12,969 nucleotides of DNA from CAYFJO01 sp964343305 (GCA_964343305.1 CAYFJO010000312.1:1-12969); one strand, 5' to 3'; shown: positions 1 to 6,307, numbered from the stretch's first letter. Translations and numbers: made by a program. The notes: generated from the letters alone by a model not told the origin.

Positions 1-76
1 GGGTGCCACTGGCTCCGCCAGTGTGTCGCAAGCGGTTACGTCATTGGATTTTACACTGGCGGAGCCAGTGGCACCC
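1..76. repeat. Nested inverted repeat beyond the chelatase gene
   Basis: Two 24-bp arms (1-24 and 53-76) are perfect reverse complements around a 28-bp spacer. Each arm also contains its own small palindrome, ACTGGC-tcc-GCCAGT. The element lies 47 bp beyond the chelatase stop codon, so in that transcript it would fold into a long stem and could act as a 3' end or terminator, but no T-tract follows. The nested design resembles REP-type dispersed repeats. That it is dispersed in this genome is inference, since only one copy is seen here and the element may continue beyond the left edge. Confidence 0.8.
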
Positions 77-123
77 AACCCCGTAATGAAACTTTGACAA
101 AGCACGAGGCGAAATGATCTTTG

Positions 124-519
124 TCAGTTGCCTGCAATCGGGCTCTCGCCCAAGCACTGTGCGATGCGGTCGTTTATGATTTGAGCCATCAACGGATGCA
201 AACCCAGCGCCTCGGTGACTCGAAACGCAACGCCGTCATGCCGGCCAGCCGCCTCGGCCGCGAGACGTGGAATGTCTTCGTGCCAATGGCGACCAGGCGA
301 GAGAAAGTATGGATGCACGATGACGACCGTCGCACCTCGCTCGACGCAGCGGTCAAATGCCGTTTGGATTGATGGCTCGGCTAGTTCCATGTGCGCCGGC
401 TCGACGATCTCATAGTCGCTTTGCTGACGAAACATCTCGACCACGTCCAACAACAGGTCGTTGCTCTCCGCACGGCGCGACCCGTGGTCGACGACGATGA
501 TGGCAGTTTTATTTTGCAT
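124..519 (-). CDS. CbiX/SirB-type sirohydrochlorin chelatase family protein
   Basis: A 131-residue single-domain protein of the short CbiX/SirB class, whose members insert cobalt or iron into sirohydrochlorin in cobalamin or siroheme synthesis. The N-terminus has the family signature VDHGSRRAESN (His12 as the likely metal-binding or catalytic residue). A central AHMELAEPSI segment follows, and then VHPYFLSPGRHWHEDIP (residues 68-84), where His78 corresponds to the second active-site histidine. The length matches the ancestral one-domain form. No clear ribosome-binding site precedes the ATG at 519, but the protein begins exactly where the family does. The gene follows nfo on the same strand after 122 bp holding an inverted repeat. 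No other tetrapyrrole gene is nearby, so the metal (Co, Fe or Ni) cannot be assigned from context. Confidence 0.85.
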   Translation of the reverse strand: MQNKTAIIVVDHGSRRAESNDLLLDVVEMFRQQSDYEIVEPAHMELAEPSIQTAFDRCVERGATVVIVHPYFLSPGRHWHEDIPRLAAEAAGRHDGVAFRVTEALGLHPLMAQIINDRIAQCLGESPIAGN

Positions 520-556
520 CGGGAGGCCCGTGGGAACGCGCTTTATCTTGAATTTC

Positions 557-631
557 GAATGTCGAACAAGGAATGTCCAATCATGAAGGACGGCCTTGCC
601 TTCTGAATTCGAAATTCCTTGTTCGATATTC
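557..631. repeat. Imperfect 33-bp inverted repeat between nfo and the chelatase gene
   Basis: Arms 557-589 and 599-631 match as reverse complements at 27 of 33 positions around a 9-bp loop. The outer core, including TCGAACAAGGAAT, is perfect over 13 bp. The motif GAATTTCGAA at the left edge is echoed in the right arm. The element starts 10 bp after the nfo stop codon, so in the nfo transcript it would fold immediately downstream. It could be an attenuator or terminator, or a MITE/REP-like dispersed repeat. The lack of a T-run argues against a classical terminator. Confidence 0.75.
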
Positions 632-641
632 TTAAATCATT

Positions 642-1565
642 TCAACCTGCCAAGGCTCGCAGCGTCCGCAAGTTAACAACGTCCCAATCCTCGCCGTCGT
701 CGTTGTCGCCCTTGGGCGTTTCCAAATACATCGGCGTTTGCTGGAAGCGATCGTCGTTGAGCAGCCAGCGGAACGGTTCCAAGCCGAGTTCGCCTTGACC
801 AATGTGTTCGTGGCGATCGACGCGCGAGCCGAGTTCGCGTTTGCTGTCATTCAAGTGAATGGCCTTCACGCTGTCGAGGCCCACGTGTTTGTCCAACGTG
901 GCCATCATTTGGTTGTATTCGTCTTGCGACCCGAGCGGATAGCCCGACGCCAACGCGTGACAGGTATCAAAGCAAACGCCCAGCCGCTGTGGTTCGTCGA
1001 CCCCGATGATCAGCGTCGCAAGCTGCTCGAATTGCCAGCCCAAATTGCTCCCTTGTCCGGCGGTGTTTTCCAGCAAACACATCGACTGGATGCCGGCGGT
1101 CTTTTGATGCACTTCGTTCAGCGAATCGATGATCGCTTCCAGCCCGGCTTCCTCGCTGGTCGTCGTATACGAACCGGGATGTAAAACAACGTAAGAAATC
1201 CCCAGTTGCTCGGCGCGCTGCAATTCGACAATGAACGCGTCGATGGATTTCTGCCGCAGCGCAGCGTCCGGCGCGGCGAGGTTGATCAAGTAGGAACTGT
1301 GCGACAGCGGCGCGACAATGTTCAACTCGGCCAATGTCGCTTGAAACTGGCCGGTTTCGGCGTCGGTGATTTCTTTCGCTCGCCACTGGTTGTTGCTTTT
1401 GGTCAAGGACCCGTCAGATTGGACAGATTCTGGCGGTATTGTCACTGGCCAACGCTGGGGGGCGGAAGTGAATATTTGGACACAATCACATCCGGCTTCT
1501 TTGGCACGTTCGACGGCTTTGAAAAAACCGCCGCAAATCGACATGTGGGCACCAAGGATCGGCAT
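642..1565 (-). CDS. nfo: Endonuclease IV (AP endonuclease)
   Basis: Apurinic/apyrimidinic endonuclease of base-excision repair. It is a TIM-barrel enzyme with three Zn ions that cuts DNA 5' to abasic sites. All metal ligands expected for the family are present by motif alignment: His89, His129 (LHPGSY), Glu166 (LLENTAGQG), Asp200 and His203 (CFDTCHALASGY), His237 (HLNDSK), Asp250 and His252 (SRVDRHEHIGQGELG), and Glu282 (YLETPKG). The 307 residues are somewhat longer than the E. coli enzyme. The excess is mainly an insert of about 20-25 residues between IFTS (31-34) and NNQWRAK (58-64). The start at 1565 is fixed by the conserved MPILGAHMSI beginning, although no good ribosome-binding site precedes it. 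A divergent, broken copy of this 5' end lies at 5242-5346. Confidence 0.96.
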   Translation of the reverse strand: MPILGAHMSICGGFFKAVERAKEAGCDCVQIFTSAPQRWPVTIPPESVQSDGSLTKSNNQWRAKEITDAETGQFQATLAELNIVAPLSHSSYLINLAAPDAALRQKSIDAFIVELQRAEQLGISYVVLHPGSYTTTSEEAGLEAIIDSLNEVHQKTAGIQSMCLLENTAGQGSNLGWQFEQLATLIIGVDEPQRLGVCFDTCHALASGYPLGSQDEYNQMMATLDKHVGLDSVKAIHLNDSKRELGSRVDRHEHIGQGELGLEPFRWLLNDDRFQQTPMYLETPKGDNDDGEDWDVVNLRTLRALAG

Positions 1566-1737
1566 ATATAATCAACCTAATGCCATATGTTTTACATGCA
1601 ACATGTGGTTTCGGGCACCCGGTCAGCAACCAATAGAATTAACCTTGGTGGGGCTACGGTCGCTCCGGAAAAGCGGGATGTCCTTGCTCGCCTGCCCCTC
1701 CACTTTTTTCCTGCAAGGACCGTTGAAGGAGACGGAT

Positions 1738-1800
1738 ATGAAGAGAAACCGAAAAGCGTTCCGCGACCACCGAAACAAGCGAATATTGAAGTTAACGTGA
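1738..1800 (+). CDS. Possible 20-residue basic peptide
   Basis: A short open frame encodes a strongly basic peptide (MKRNRKAFRDHRNKRILKLT) and is preceded by AAGGAG at 1726-1731, about 6 bp before the ATG. Ribosome-binding sites this good are uncommon in this window. It could be a genuine small protein, the start of a decayed gene, or coincidence. It lies between the nfo start and the recombinase remnant, in sequence that otherwise shows no gene. Confidence 0.2.
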   Translation: MKRNRKAFRDHRNKRILKLT

Positions 1801-1816
1801 GGCTGCCGCTGATCAT

Positions 1817-2214
1817 GTGCCAGGACGGCCGAGCGACTATTTCCATCTGAATGAAGCGTTTATTCAGGCACACCCCGACTTGCCAATTGTGGTTTGCAGT
1901 CGCGTGTCCGGGCGGCAACAAGCGAGGAACGGAAACAATGAATCACAAGAGGCATTCATCGTCAGTGAAGTGGAGCGACTTGGCGGTGAAGTGGTGGCGT
2001 GCGTTCGAGAGAACGGTGTTTCCGGCTATGTCGTCGACAGATTCGGAGAGCCCATCGACCGGCCTAAGCAAGCGAGGCCAGCAAGGGGAACGTTGTCCTT
2101 GTGTGGGAATCTGTGGATCGAGCAGTCAGGAACATCAGTTTTCACGCGAAGGACAATCCACACGTTTTGCCGTCGGACATTGAATTGGACGAATTGAGAT
2201 GGATTACACGGGGG
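1817..2214 (+). pseudogene. Serine recombinase (resolvase-type) remnant, frameshifted
   Basis: The first frame (from GTG 1817) contains VVCSRVSGRQQARNGN, a typical serine-recombinase nucleophile motif (RVS, Ser catalytic). It is followed by ESQEAFIVSEVERLGGEVV and ENGVSGY, the usual helix, second strand and GVSG motif of the resolvase domain. Near 2055-2085 the similarity switches frame (+1/-1) and continues as GNVVLVWESVDRAVRN, which matches the family's strand with the E-x-x-DR-x-x-R active-site arginines. It runs on to about 2214 (ELRWITRG). No DNA-binding or zinc-ribbon domain follows in any frame. This is therefore a truncated and frameshifted gene, unless the frameshift is a sequencing error. 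A further open frame (about 2213-2350) has no recognisable similarity. Confidence 0.65.
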
Positions 2215-2560
2215 CGGCACCCTGAACGAGGCCATCGATATCGGCGGAGCCCTTGCCAGACGCCGACCGCCAGGGGGGTGCGATCTTCCAGATATTCGCT
2301 CGCGGGAAATCGCCGCTAGTGAAGGTCTCTTCGTCTGCCGCGCGCTTTAGCACTCAAGATGGAATCTCGTAGTTCTTCGTTGAGCGCCTTACGATACACA
2401 ATTCCGCTGGTCACTTGCTAATCAATTCCCCTTTTACGAGAAAACAACAGCTTCTCTTGGTCTCGACTGGGGCTTGTGGTCACTGGAGCATTGGCACAGA
2501 ATACCCCTCCTGCGTAAGTGTCTCACTTTGCCTAGTCGAGTCTCATTAATGGAGAACACA

Positions 2561-3043
2561 ATGAACCAGCCATCCAAGTGTTTTTTTTGTTTACTTCTGC
2601 CCGCTTTAGTTATTGCGAGCCACAGCAATGCATCGGCTGCCAATCGCTTTGGAGCAACGACACTCGAAAATATAACTACGGCGAAAATCACGTATGTTTA
2701 CCGCTGGGGTAAGCACGGACAATGGAAATCGGTGACACTCGGACCAAAAAGGACGCTGACGCATTTCTGGCCCTACCGCTACCGAAACGAAAACGCATCA
2801 CCCAAGTTATATGTTCGTTTTGATGCTGACTCCGGTACAACACAACGCGTTGAACTCTATTATTTGTCAAGAAAGGCAGTACCCGATAAGGCTCCGAACA
2901 GTGGCGCGCATTATCGCTTTCAATTCGACGGACCAACGAAAACGTACGTAGACCTGCTTAAAGTTGGCCAACGAAAGGCTCCTAAAGGTAGTCCCTCCTA
3001 TCCTGCTCCCCGTCGCAAACCTTTGCAACTTCTAGGGATCTAA
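2561..3043 (+). CDS. Small secreted protein of unknown function
   Basis: A 160-residue protein with a clear Sec signal peptide: a short basic n-region, hydrophobic residues 7-19, and a likely cleavage after ASA at 24-26. The mature part is rich in Tyr, Arg, Lys and Phe, with aromatic strands such as ITYVYRWG (43-50), HFWPYRYRNE (68-77), YVRFDAD (84-90) and YRFQFDG (118-124), suggesting a small beta-sandwich. It ends in a basic Pro-rich tail (139-154). The ATG at 2561 is chosen over an in-frame ATG at 2549 because GGAG (2551-2554) sits 6 bp before it and the signal peptide then has normal length. The gene is visibly more AT-rich than nfo or the bat genes, and it stands alone. I do not recognise a named family. 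Confidence 0.7.
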   Translation: MNQPSKCFFCLLLPALVIASHSNASAANRFGATTLENITTAKITYVYRWGKHGQWKSVTLGPKRTLTHFWPYRYRNENASPKLYVRFDADSGTTQRVELYYLSRKAVPDKAPNSGAHYRFQFDGPTKTYVDLLKVGQRKAPKGSPSYPAPRRKPLQLLGI

Positions 3044-3165
3044 CCTGCGGCACTTAGACGACAGTTTTCATTGTTCCAATTCGCGCAAGCCTGCGACATT
3101 GATCCGCCGTCAGAAAGCCACTTAGCTCAATCGCCATTCGATTTGAGTTGACGGAGCCCTACTTC

Positions 3166-3201
3166 GAAGGCCAGTACCTCACGTTGCCGGCCTTCTTTTT
3201 T
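3166..3201 (+). terminator. Terminator-like hairpin with T-run
   Basis: GAAGGCC (3166-3172) pairs perfectly with GGCCTTC (3189-3195) across a 16-base loop and is followed directly by six Ts (3196-3201). This fits an intrinsic terminator on the plus strand for the secreted-protein gene ending at 3043, although the 122-bp distance is long and the loop is large. Confidence 0.5.
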
Positions 3202-3597
3202 GCGCGTCTTCGCCACGTTCCGTGCGCTTAGACCAAACTTGAAGCGGGATTGGGGTGTGTTTTGACGTTAAGTTCTTTTCTGAAGATCACGTCGGACGAT
3301 TTTCGACGATTGCGATCGCGCAACGGCCCCGTCATCACGCCGTTCTCCGATGTCGCCAGCCGGTCGGTCGGAGGCGGCGAAGCAGAAAAATGCGACGCGT
3401 CGTACCGCGTCGGGTTTCAGCCGATCCCAACCGCGTAGTCAGAATCCAATCATTTCTGATCCAATGGTGGCAGCCAATCGGACTTGTTTTTTGCGCTCAT
3501 TCATTCCACGCGCGTAGAGATCTTTACGTGACGTGATTAGCATAGTAATTGTAATTGCGCAGTCACGGCGTTTTGTACGAAATGAAAAACCAATGCG

Positions 3598-3646
3598 ACC
3601 ACCATCTGTGGAGCTATTTAAGCTCGCGAGCAAAATCGATGGTGGT
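3598..3646. repeat. Nested hairpin (9-bp outer, 4-bp inner stem)
   Basis: ACCACCATC (3598-3606) and GATGGTGGT (3638-3646) are perfect reverse complements. Inside, GAGC (3611-3614) pairs with GCTC (3621-3624). There is no T-run and no flanking gene to assign it to, so it may be a structured RNA fragment, a binding site or a repeat. Confidence 0.5.
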
Positions 3647-3928
3647 GAGTAATTGGCGCTGGTAGGGAATTTATTCGATTGGTCGGCAATGTTGTGGTGC
3701 CTTGCCAACAACCATGACTCATGATGCGTCGCTGGCCAGGACGCTGTCTTGAGTTCACTTTTCCTTCTCCCATAAGTCACCCAACAATTCAACCAAACGC
3801 TCGATTGGTTGGCTCCAAAACTTTCTTCGTCTCGTTACTCGGCACAAGCATCACGGAATTTCTTTCATGGATTCGTTCAGCTTCCCTGCTTGATTGTCGT
3901 CCTGGGGAGGTTTTGAAATGCCTTCTTT

Positions 3929-4602
3929 TTAAGGTTTGAAGTACGCTGAACTCTCCGCCGCGTCGTGTGGTGCCACGAGCACAGGTACATTATCGGTACG
4001 ATGCTCAGTCGCCTCACTCGTAATGTGTGATGCCAGGCGCACCGTCGCCCCCTCATTTGCTGCGGCCGTCGTCTCACCCGTTATTTGGGGTAGTGCGATG
4101 CGAACGGTTGGAAAATCGGTAGATTTCTTTACAAGGCATCGATTTGCTTTGCGATGACACGCTTGATCACATCCAAAACGCTGATCACATCCACATCGCT
4201 GGTCACATCCACATCGCTGATCACATCCACATCGCTGATCACATCCACATCGCTGATCNNNNNNNNNNNNNNNNNNNNNNNNNNNNNNNNNNNNNNNNNN
4301 NNNNNNNNNNNNNNNNNNNNNNNNNNNNNNNNNNNNNNNNNNNNNNNNNNNNNNNNNNCACATCCACATCGCTGATCACATCCACATCGCTGATCACATC
4401 CACATCGCTGATCACATCCACATCGCTGATCGCATCCACATCGCTGGTCACATCCACATGCTGTGCCATTGCCCTGCCAAGTTTCCCACGCACATGACGT
4501 TCCGCAGTCGCACGTCTGGTCATGACGAAATTCGGTCGTACAACAACCAGTTGCCAGTGAAACGCTAATCACAAACACAGCACGAAATGTGAGTAATGTC
4601 AT
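3929..4602 (-). CDS. Cysteine-rich lipoprotein with CGCDQR hexapeptide repeats
   Basis: Starts at ATG 4602 behind a G-rich AAGGGGGGAT ribosome-binding site. Residues 1-20 form a lipoprotein signal peptide ending in the lipobox LATGC (Cys20 would be lipidated). A Cys-rich linker follows (CDCGTSCAWETWQGNGTACG), then tandem CGCDQR hexapeptides: five before the N run and four after it, plus one spanning it and a degenerate FGCDQA. A polar tail of about 75 residues ends ...AESSAYFKP. The two flanks read the same repeat phase, and the true gap must be 17 modulo 18 bases if the array is unbroken. That keeps one frame, whereas the 100-N placeholder does not. The paired CxC spacing suggests metal binding or disulfide cross-linking at the cell surface (inference). 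No named family is recognised. Confidence 0.75.
4165..4463. repeat. 18-bp tandem repeat array, interrupted by N run
   Basis: The unit GATCACATCCACATCGCT (plus strand) is repeated head to tail. Units start at 4165 (degenerate), 4183, 4201, 4219 and 4237, then after the gap at 4374, 4392, 4410, 4428 and 4446 (the last degenerate). Central copies are identical, and variation (GGTC for GATC, GCATCC for ACATCC, AAAACG for ACATCG) is concentrated toward the edges. This is typical of recent expansion by slippage or unequal exchange. On the minus strand each unit encodes one CGCDQR. True copy number is unknown. Confidence 0.95.
4259..4358. other. Assembly gap (100 N) inside the tandem repeat
   Basis: Exactly 100 N, a standard placeholder. 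Repeat phase on both sides implies a real length of 18k-1 bases, not 100, so the gap length and copy number here should not be trusted. Confidence 0.95.
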
Positions 4603-5241
4603 TGAGAGATCCCCCCTTGTAGATTCTCGCTATGTTCCGAACCGCCGAATGCCGCGCGGACAACTGGAACAATGGCACTTCAAGTGCGGGATGAATGCCG
4701 TTGTTGATGCGTATTTTGACGGTCGAATCTTTTGTAGAGGTTATATCGACTATGCCGAATGTGAACTTCATTAATCGAATCTCAGCGTCGCAAAGTCCAC
4801 GTAGCCCCCGCAGAGTAGAGAATTCCATCATTGTCGTTGTCACAATTCACATTTCGGAGGGCAACAATTGTCAAAACGCACAAATTGCACGATCTTTGCC
4901 AGTTGATCCATATCTGTGAAATAGAGAGGTCGTCCGAGTCGAATCAAGAATAGTGGTTATTCGGATTATGACGGTTCGATAATAACTGGTGTGTTCAGTG
5001 GTCTTCTTGTGGACCTCACAGGCAGGTGAATCTCCAACAAATGAACAACTGTTTGGAGGAGCGTGTGGGAACCGCGGACGCAGCGGTTGTCAATTCGACT
5101 AGCTAGCATCGCTTGACGAGGAGCAACAGCAACGACGGCGCGAGCGATATGACCTGATCGATGAATTGCCCAAACTGAAATACAGTTACCAACTCATTGA
5201 GAACAAAATCCAGTGGGGAATTGCCGATTCCGATTTGACAG
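4603..5241. other. Mostly non-coding stretch with possible gene debris
   Basis: Nothing here has clear coding signatures. A 61-codon frame (4589-4774 plus) and a 92-codon frame (4565-4843 minus) overlap the lipoprotein start and have no recognisable features. The last 150 bp contain the protein-like fragment described at 5103-5252. Confidence 0.45.
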
Positions 5242-5252
5242 GTTCTTGGTGA
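5103..5252 (+). pseudogene. Possible C-terminal gene fragment
   Basis: A 49-codon frame bounded by TAG (5100-5102) and TGA (5250-5252), with no start codon. Its translation is unusually protein-like: a charged helix (EEQQQRRRERYDLIDELPKL) followed by YSYQLIENKIQWGIADSDL and a stop. Its end overlaps the start of the nfo remnant on the other strand. This may be the tail of a gene whose 5' part is lost, or chance. No family was recognised. Confidence 0.2.
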
Positions 5253-5346
5253 AGATCTGAACGCAATCTCAACCGGCTTCTTTGGCTCGTTCGACGGATT
5301 TGTAATAGCCGCCCGCGATCGACATGTGGGCACCGAGAATGGGCAT
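5242..5346 (-). pseudogene. Truncated second copy of the nfo 5' end
   Basis: From ATG 5346 the frame reads MPILGAHMSIAGGYYKSVER followed by AKEAG, almost identical to the start of the intact Nfo. It then meets TGA (5271-5269) where the intact gene has Cys26. After the stop the same frame continues DCVQIFTKN (5268-5242), the normal family continuation, before similarity ends. The ATG has a good ribosome-binding site (GGAG, 5357-5354, 7 bp spacing) and starts 14 bp beyond the GYF-protein stop, so it was positioned as the second gene of that operon. Many differences from 1464-1565, mostly at third positions, rule out a very recent duplication. IFTKN is the canonical family sequence, while the intact gene has IFTSAPQ. 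Confidence 0.85.
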
Positions 5347-5360
5347 ACCCGCACTCCAAT

Positions 5361-6125
5361 TTAAAAAAAATTCCATTGATAGACTAACAGATAAAACCCG
5401 ATGCCAGCGATTGCGGGCCAAACGACGGTGAACAAGATGCCCAAGATTCGCCCGGCCTGCGTCAAATCCCAGCCGCTGCGGTCCATTCTGCCCAGTTGCA
5501 TTTTGTGCAAGTCGCGTTGGCCCATGCTCCAAGCCAGGATGCTGAACACCGGGCAGAGCGTCGGAAATGCAAGGATCGCGAAAGTCAAAACCAACTGCGC
5601 ACGGTGCGCTTCGACGTAGTTTTCGTTTTGCGAATTCGCCGTCGATGCGGGACTCCGCATCAATGCTTGCTGTGGCGACAGCGACGCTTGATGGCGAGAG
5701 AGTGTGGCGTTTTGAATTTGCAACTGCGTCCAATTCAAGATTGGATAATAGTACTCCGCTCCCCGCCAGTCTTGCTCATCATCCGCTCGAATTTGACAAT
5801 TGCACGTCACGCGTCCTTGAGAGACCCACCCGTGCAATTCGTCGCGAGACACCGGGCCGAACATCTGGCCTTCGGATGTCCGCAACCACCAGTTCGAGTG
5901 GTCCTCAATTGCCTCCGAATTACGGACACGCAGTGGGGTTGGCGACTGTTCGACTGCAACGGAGGGCGCTGTTTGCTGTGACTCTTCGTTGGTCGAAGCA
6001 CTCTCGGTCGCGGCTTCGACCTGGTAGATCTCTTTGCATACAGGACACCGAGCGGATCGTCCCGCGTGTTCGTCTGGAACGCTCAGCTTGGCGTCGCAAC
6101 CGGGGCAGTTTGTTTCGATGGCCAA
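5361..6125 (-). CDS. Zinc-ribbon / GYF-like / two-TM membrane protein
   Basis: A 254-residue protein in three parts. Residues 5-34 form a small zinc ribbon (CPGC at 7-10, CPVC at 27-30) with the typical planctomycete context LSVPDEHAG. Residues 79-130 resemble a GYF_2 domain (WWLRTSEGQMFGPVSRDEL...GWVSQGRV...), a putative peptide-binding module, preceded by a Ser/Thr/Glu-rich linker. Residues 177-199 and 224-249 are two transmembrane helices with a DUF4190-like layout. The start is TTG at 6125: an in-frame stop lies eight codons upstream and the only nearby ATG (6141) is in another frame. Domain architecture suggests a membrane-anchored sensor or scaffold; the partner is unknown. It lies immediately upstream of the broken nfo copy. 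Confidence 0.8.
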   Translation of the reverse strand: MAIETNCPGCDAKLSVPDEHAGRSARCPVCKEIYQVEAATESASTNEESQQTAPSVAVEQSPTPLRVRNSEAIEDHSNWWLRTSEGQMFGPVSRDELHGWVSQGRVTCNCQIRADDEQDWRGAEYYYPILNWTQLQIQNATLSRHQASLSPQQALMRSPASTANSQNENYVEAHRAQLVLTFAILAFPTLCPVFSILAWSMGQRDLHKMQLGRMDRSGWDLTQAGRILGILFTVVWPAIAGIGFYLLVYQWNFF

Positions 6126-6148
6126 AGGTCGGGGGTTTCCATGAATTT

Positions 6149-6182
6149 AGACTTCCGAAGTTTCGGAAAACTTCGGAAGTCT
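6149..6182. repeat. Perfect 15-bp inverted repeat with CGGA loop
   Basis: AGACTTCCGAAGTTT (6149-6163) and AAACTTCGGAAGTCT (6168-6182) are exact reverse complements around CGGA. It lies between divergent genes, 24 bp upstream of the GYF-protein start, so it is not at a gene end. It could be an operator, a 5'-UTR hairpin for the minus-strand gene, or one copy of a dispersed repeat. Confidence 0.85.
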
Positions 6183-6218
6183 GGCTCGAACTAGGATATT
6201 TCCTTCACGCGGTTTCGC

Positions 6219-6248
6219 TTGCCAATTCTATGCCACAACAACTAAAAT
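6219..6248 (+). promoter_or_regulatory. Possible sigma-70-like promoter
   Basis: TTGCCA (6219-6224) and TAAAAT (6243-6248) are separated by 18 bp, and lie about 60 bp before the start codon of the gene at 6308. The match is fair, but planctomycete promoters are poorly defined, so this is a weak suggestion. Confidence 0.25.
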
Positions 6249-6307
6249 CAAAACTAACCTGCCAACAAACACCCGCCACTGAATTTGATTTTACGGAGAA
6301 CGATGTC

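Larger units (their letters stand above)
3044..3928. other. Non-coding stretch of about 885 bp
   Basis: No open frame here has a convincing start, ribosome-binding site or protein-like composition. The stretch contains a terminator-like hairpin (3166-3201) and a nested hairpin (3598-3646). Short open frames at 3250-3536 (plus) and 3439-3792 (minus) are low-complexity or lack any family features. Confidence 0.5.

Noticed and set aside
738..1184. 148-codon plus-strand frame and other frames overlapping nfo
   Set aside because: Shadow of the real nfo gene, which has all family motifs.
2213..2350. Continuation of the recombinase in a third frame
   Set aside because: The frame is open to a TAG, but its translation shows no recognisable recombinase motif, so the remnant is ended at 2214.
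3439..3792. 117-codon minus-strand frame
   Set aside because: No ribosome-binding site, no recognisable motifs, and it crosses the 3598-3646 hairpin.
4165..4463. CRISPR-like array of short repeats
   Set aside because: The 18-bp units are directly adjacent with no unique spacers, and they encode an in-frame hexapeptide.
4565..4843. 92-codon minus-strand frame overlapping the lipoprotein start
   Set aside because: Overlaps the better-supported lipoprotein start and ribosome-binding site; no family features.
6141..6143. ATG as the start of the GYF protein
   Set aside because: It is in a different frame and leads to a stop after 19 residues; the TTG at 6125 is the in-frame choice.
5567..6307. 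Long upstream extension of the plus-strand frame ending at 6793
   Set aside because: It is antisense to the GYF gene; protein-like sequence and a ribosome-binding site begin only at 6308.
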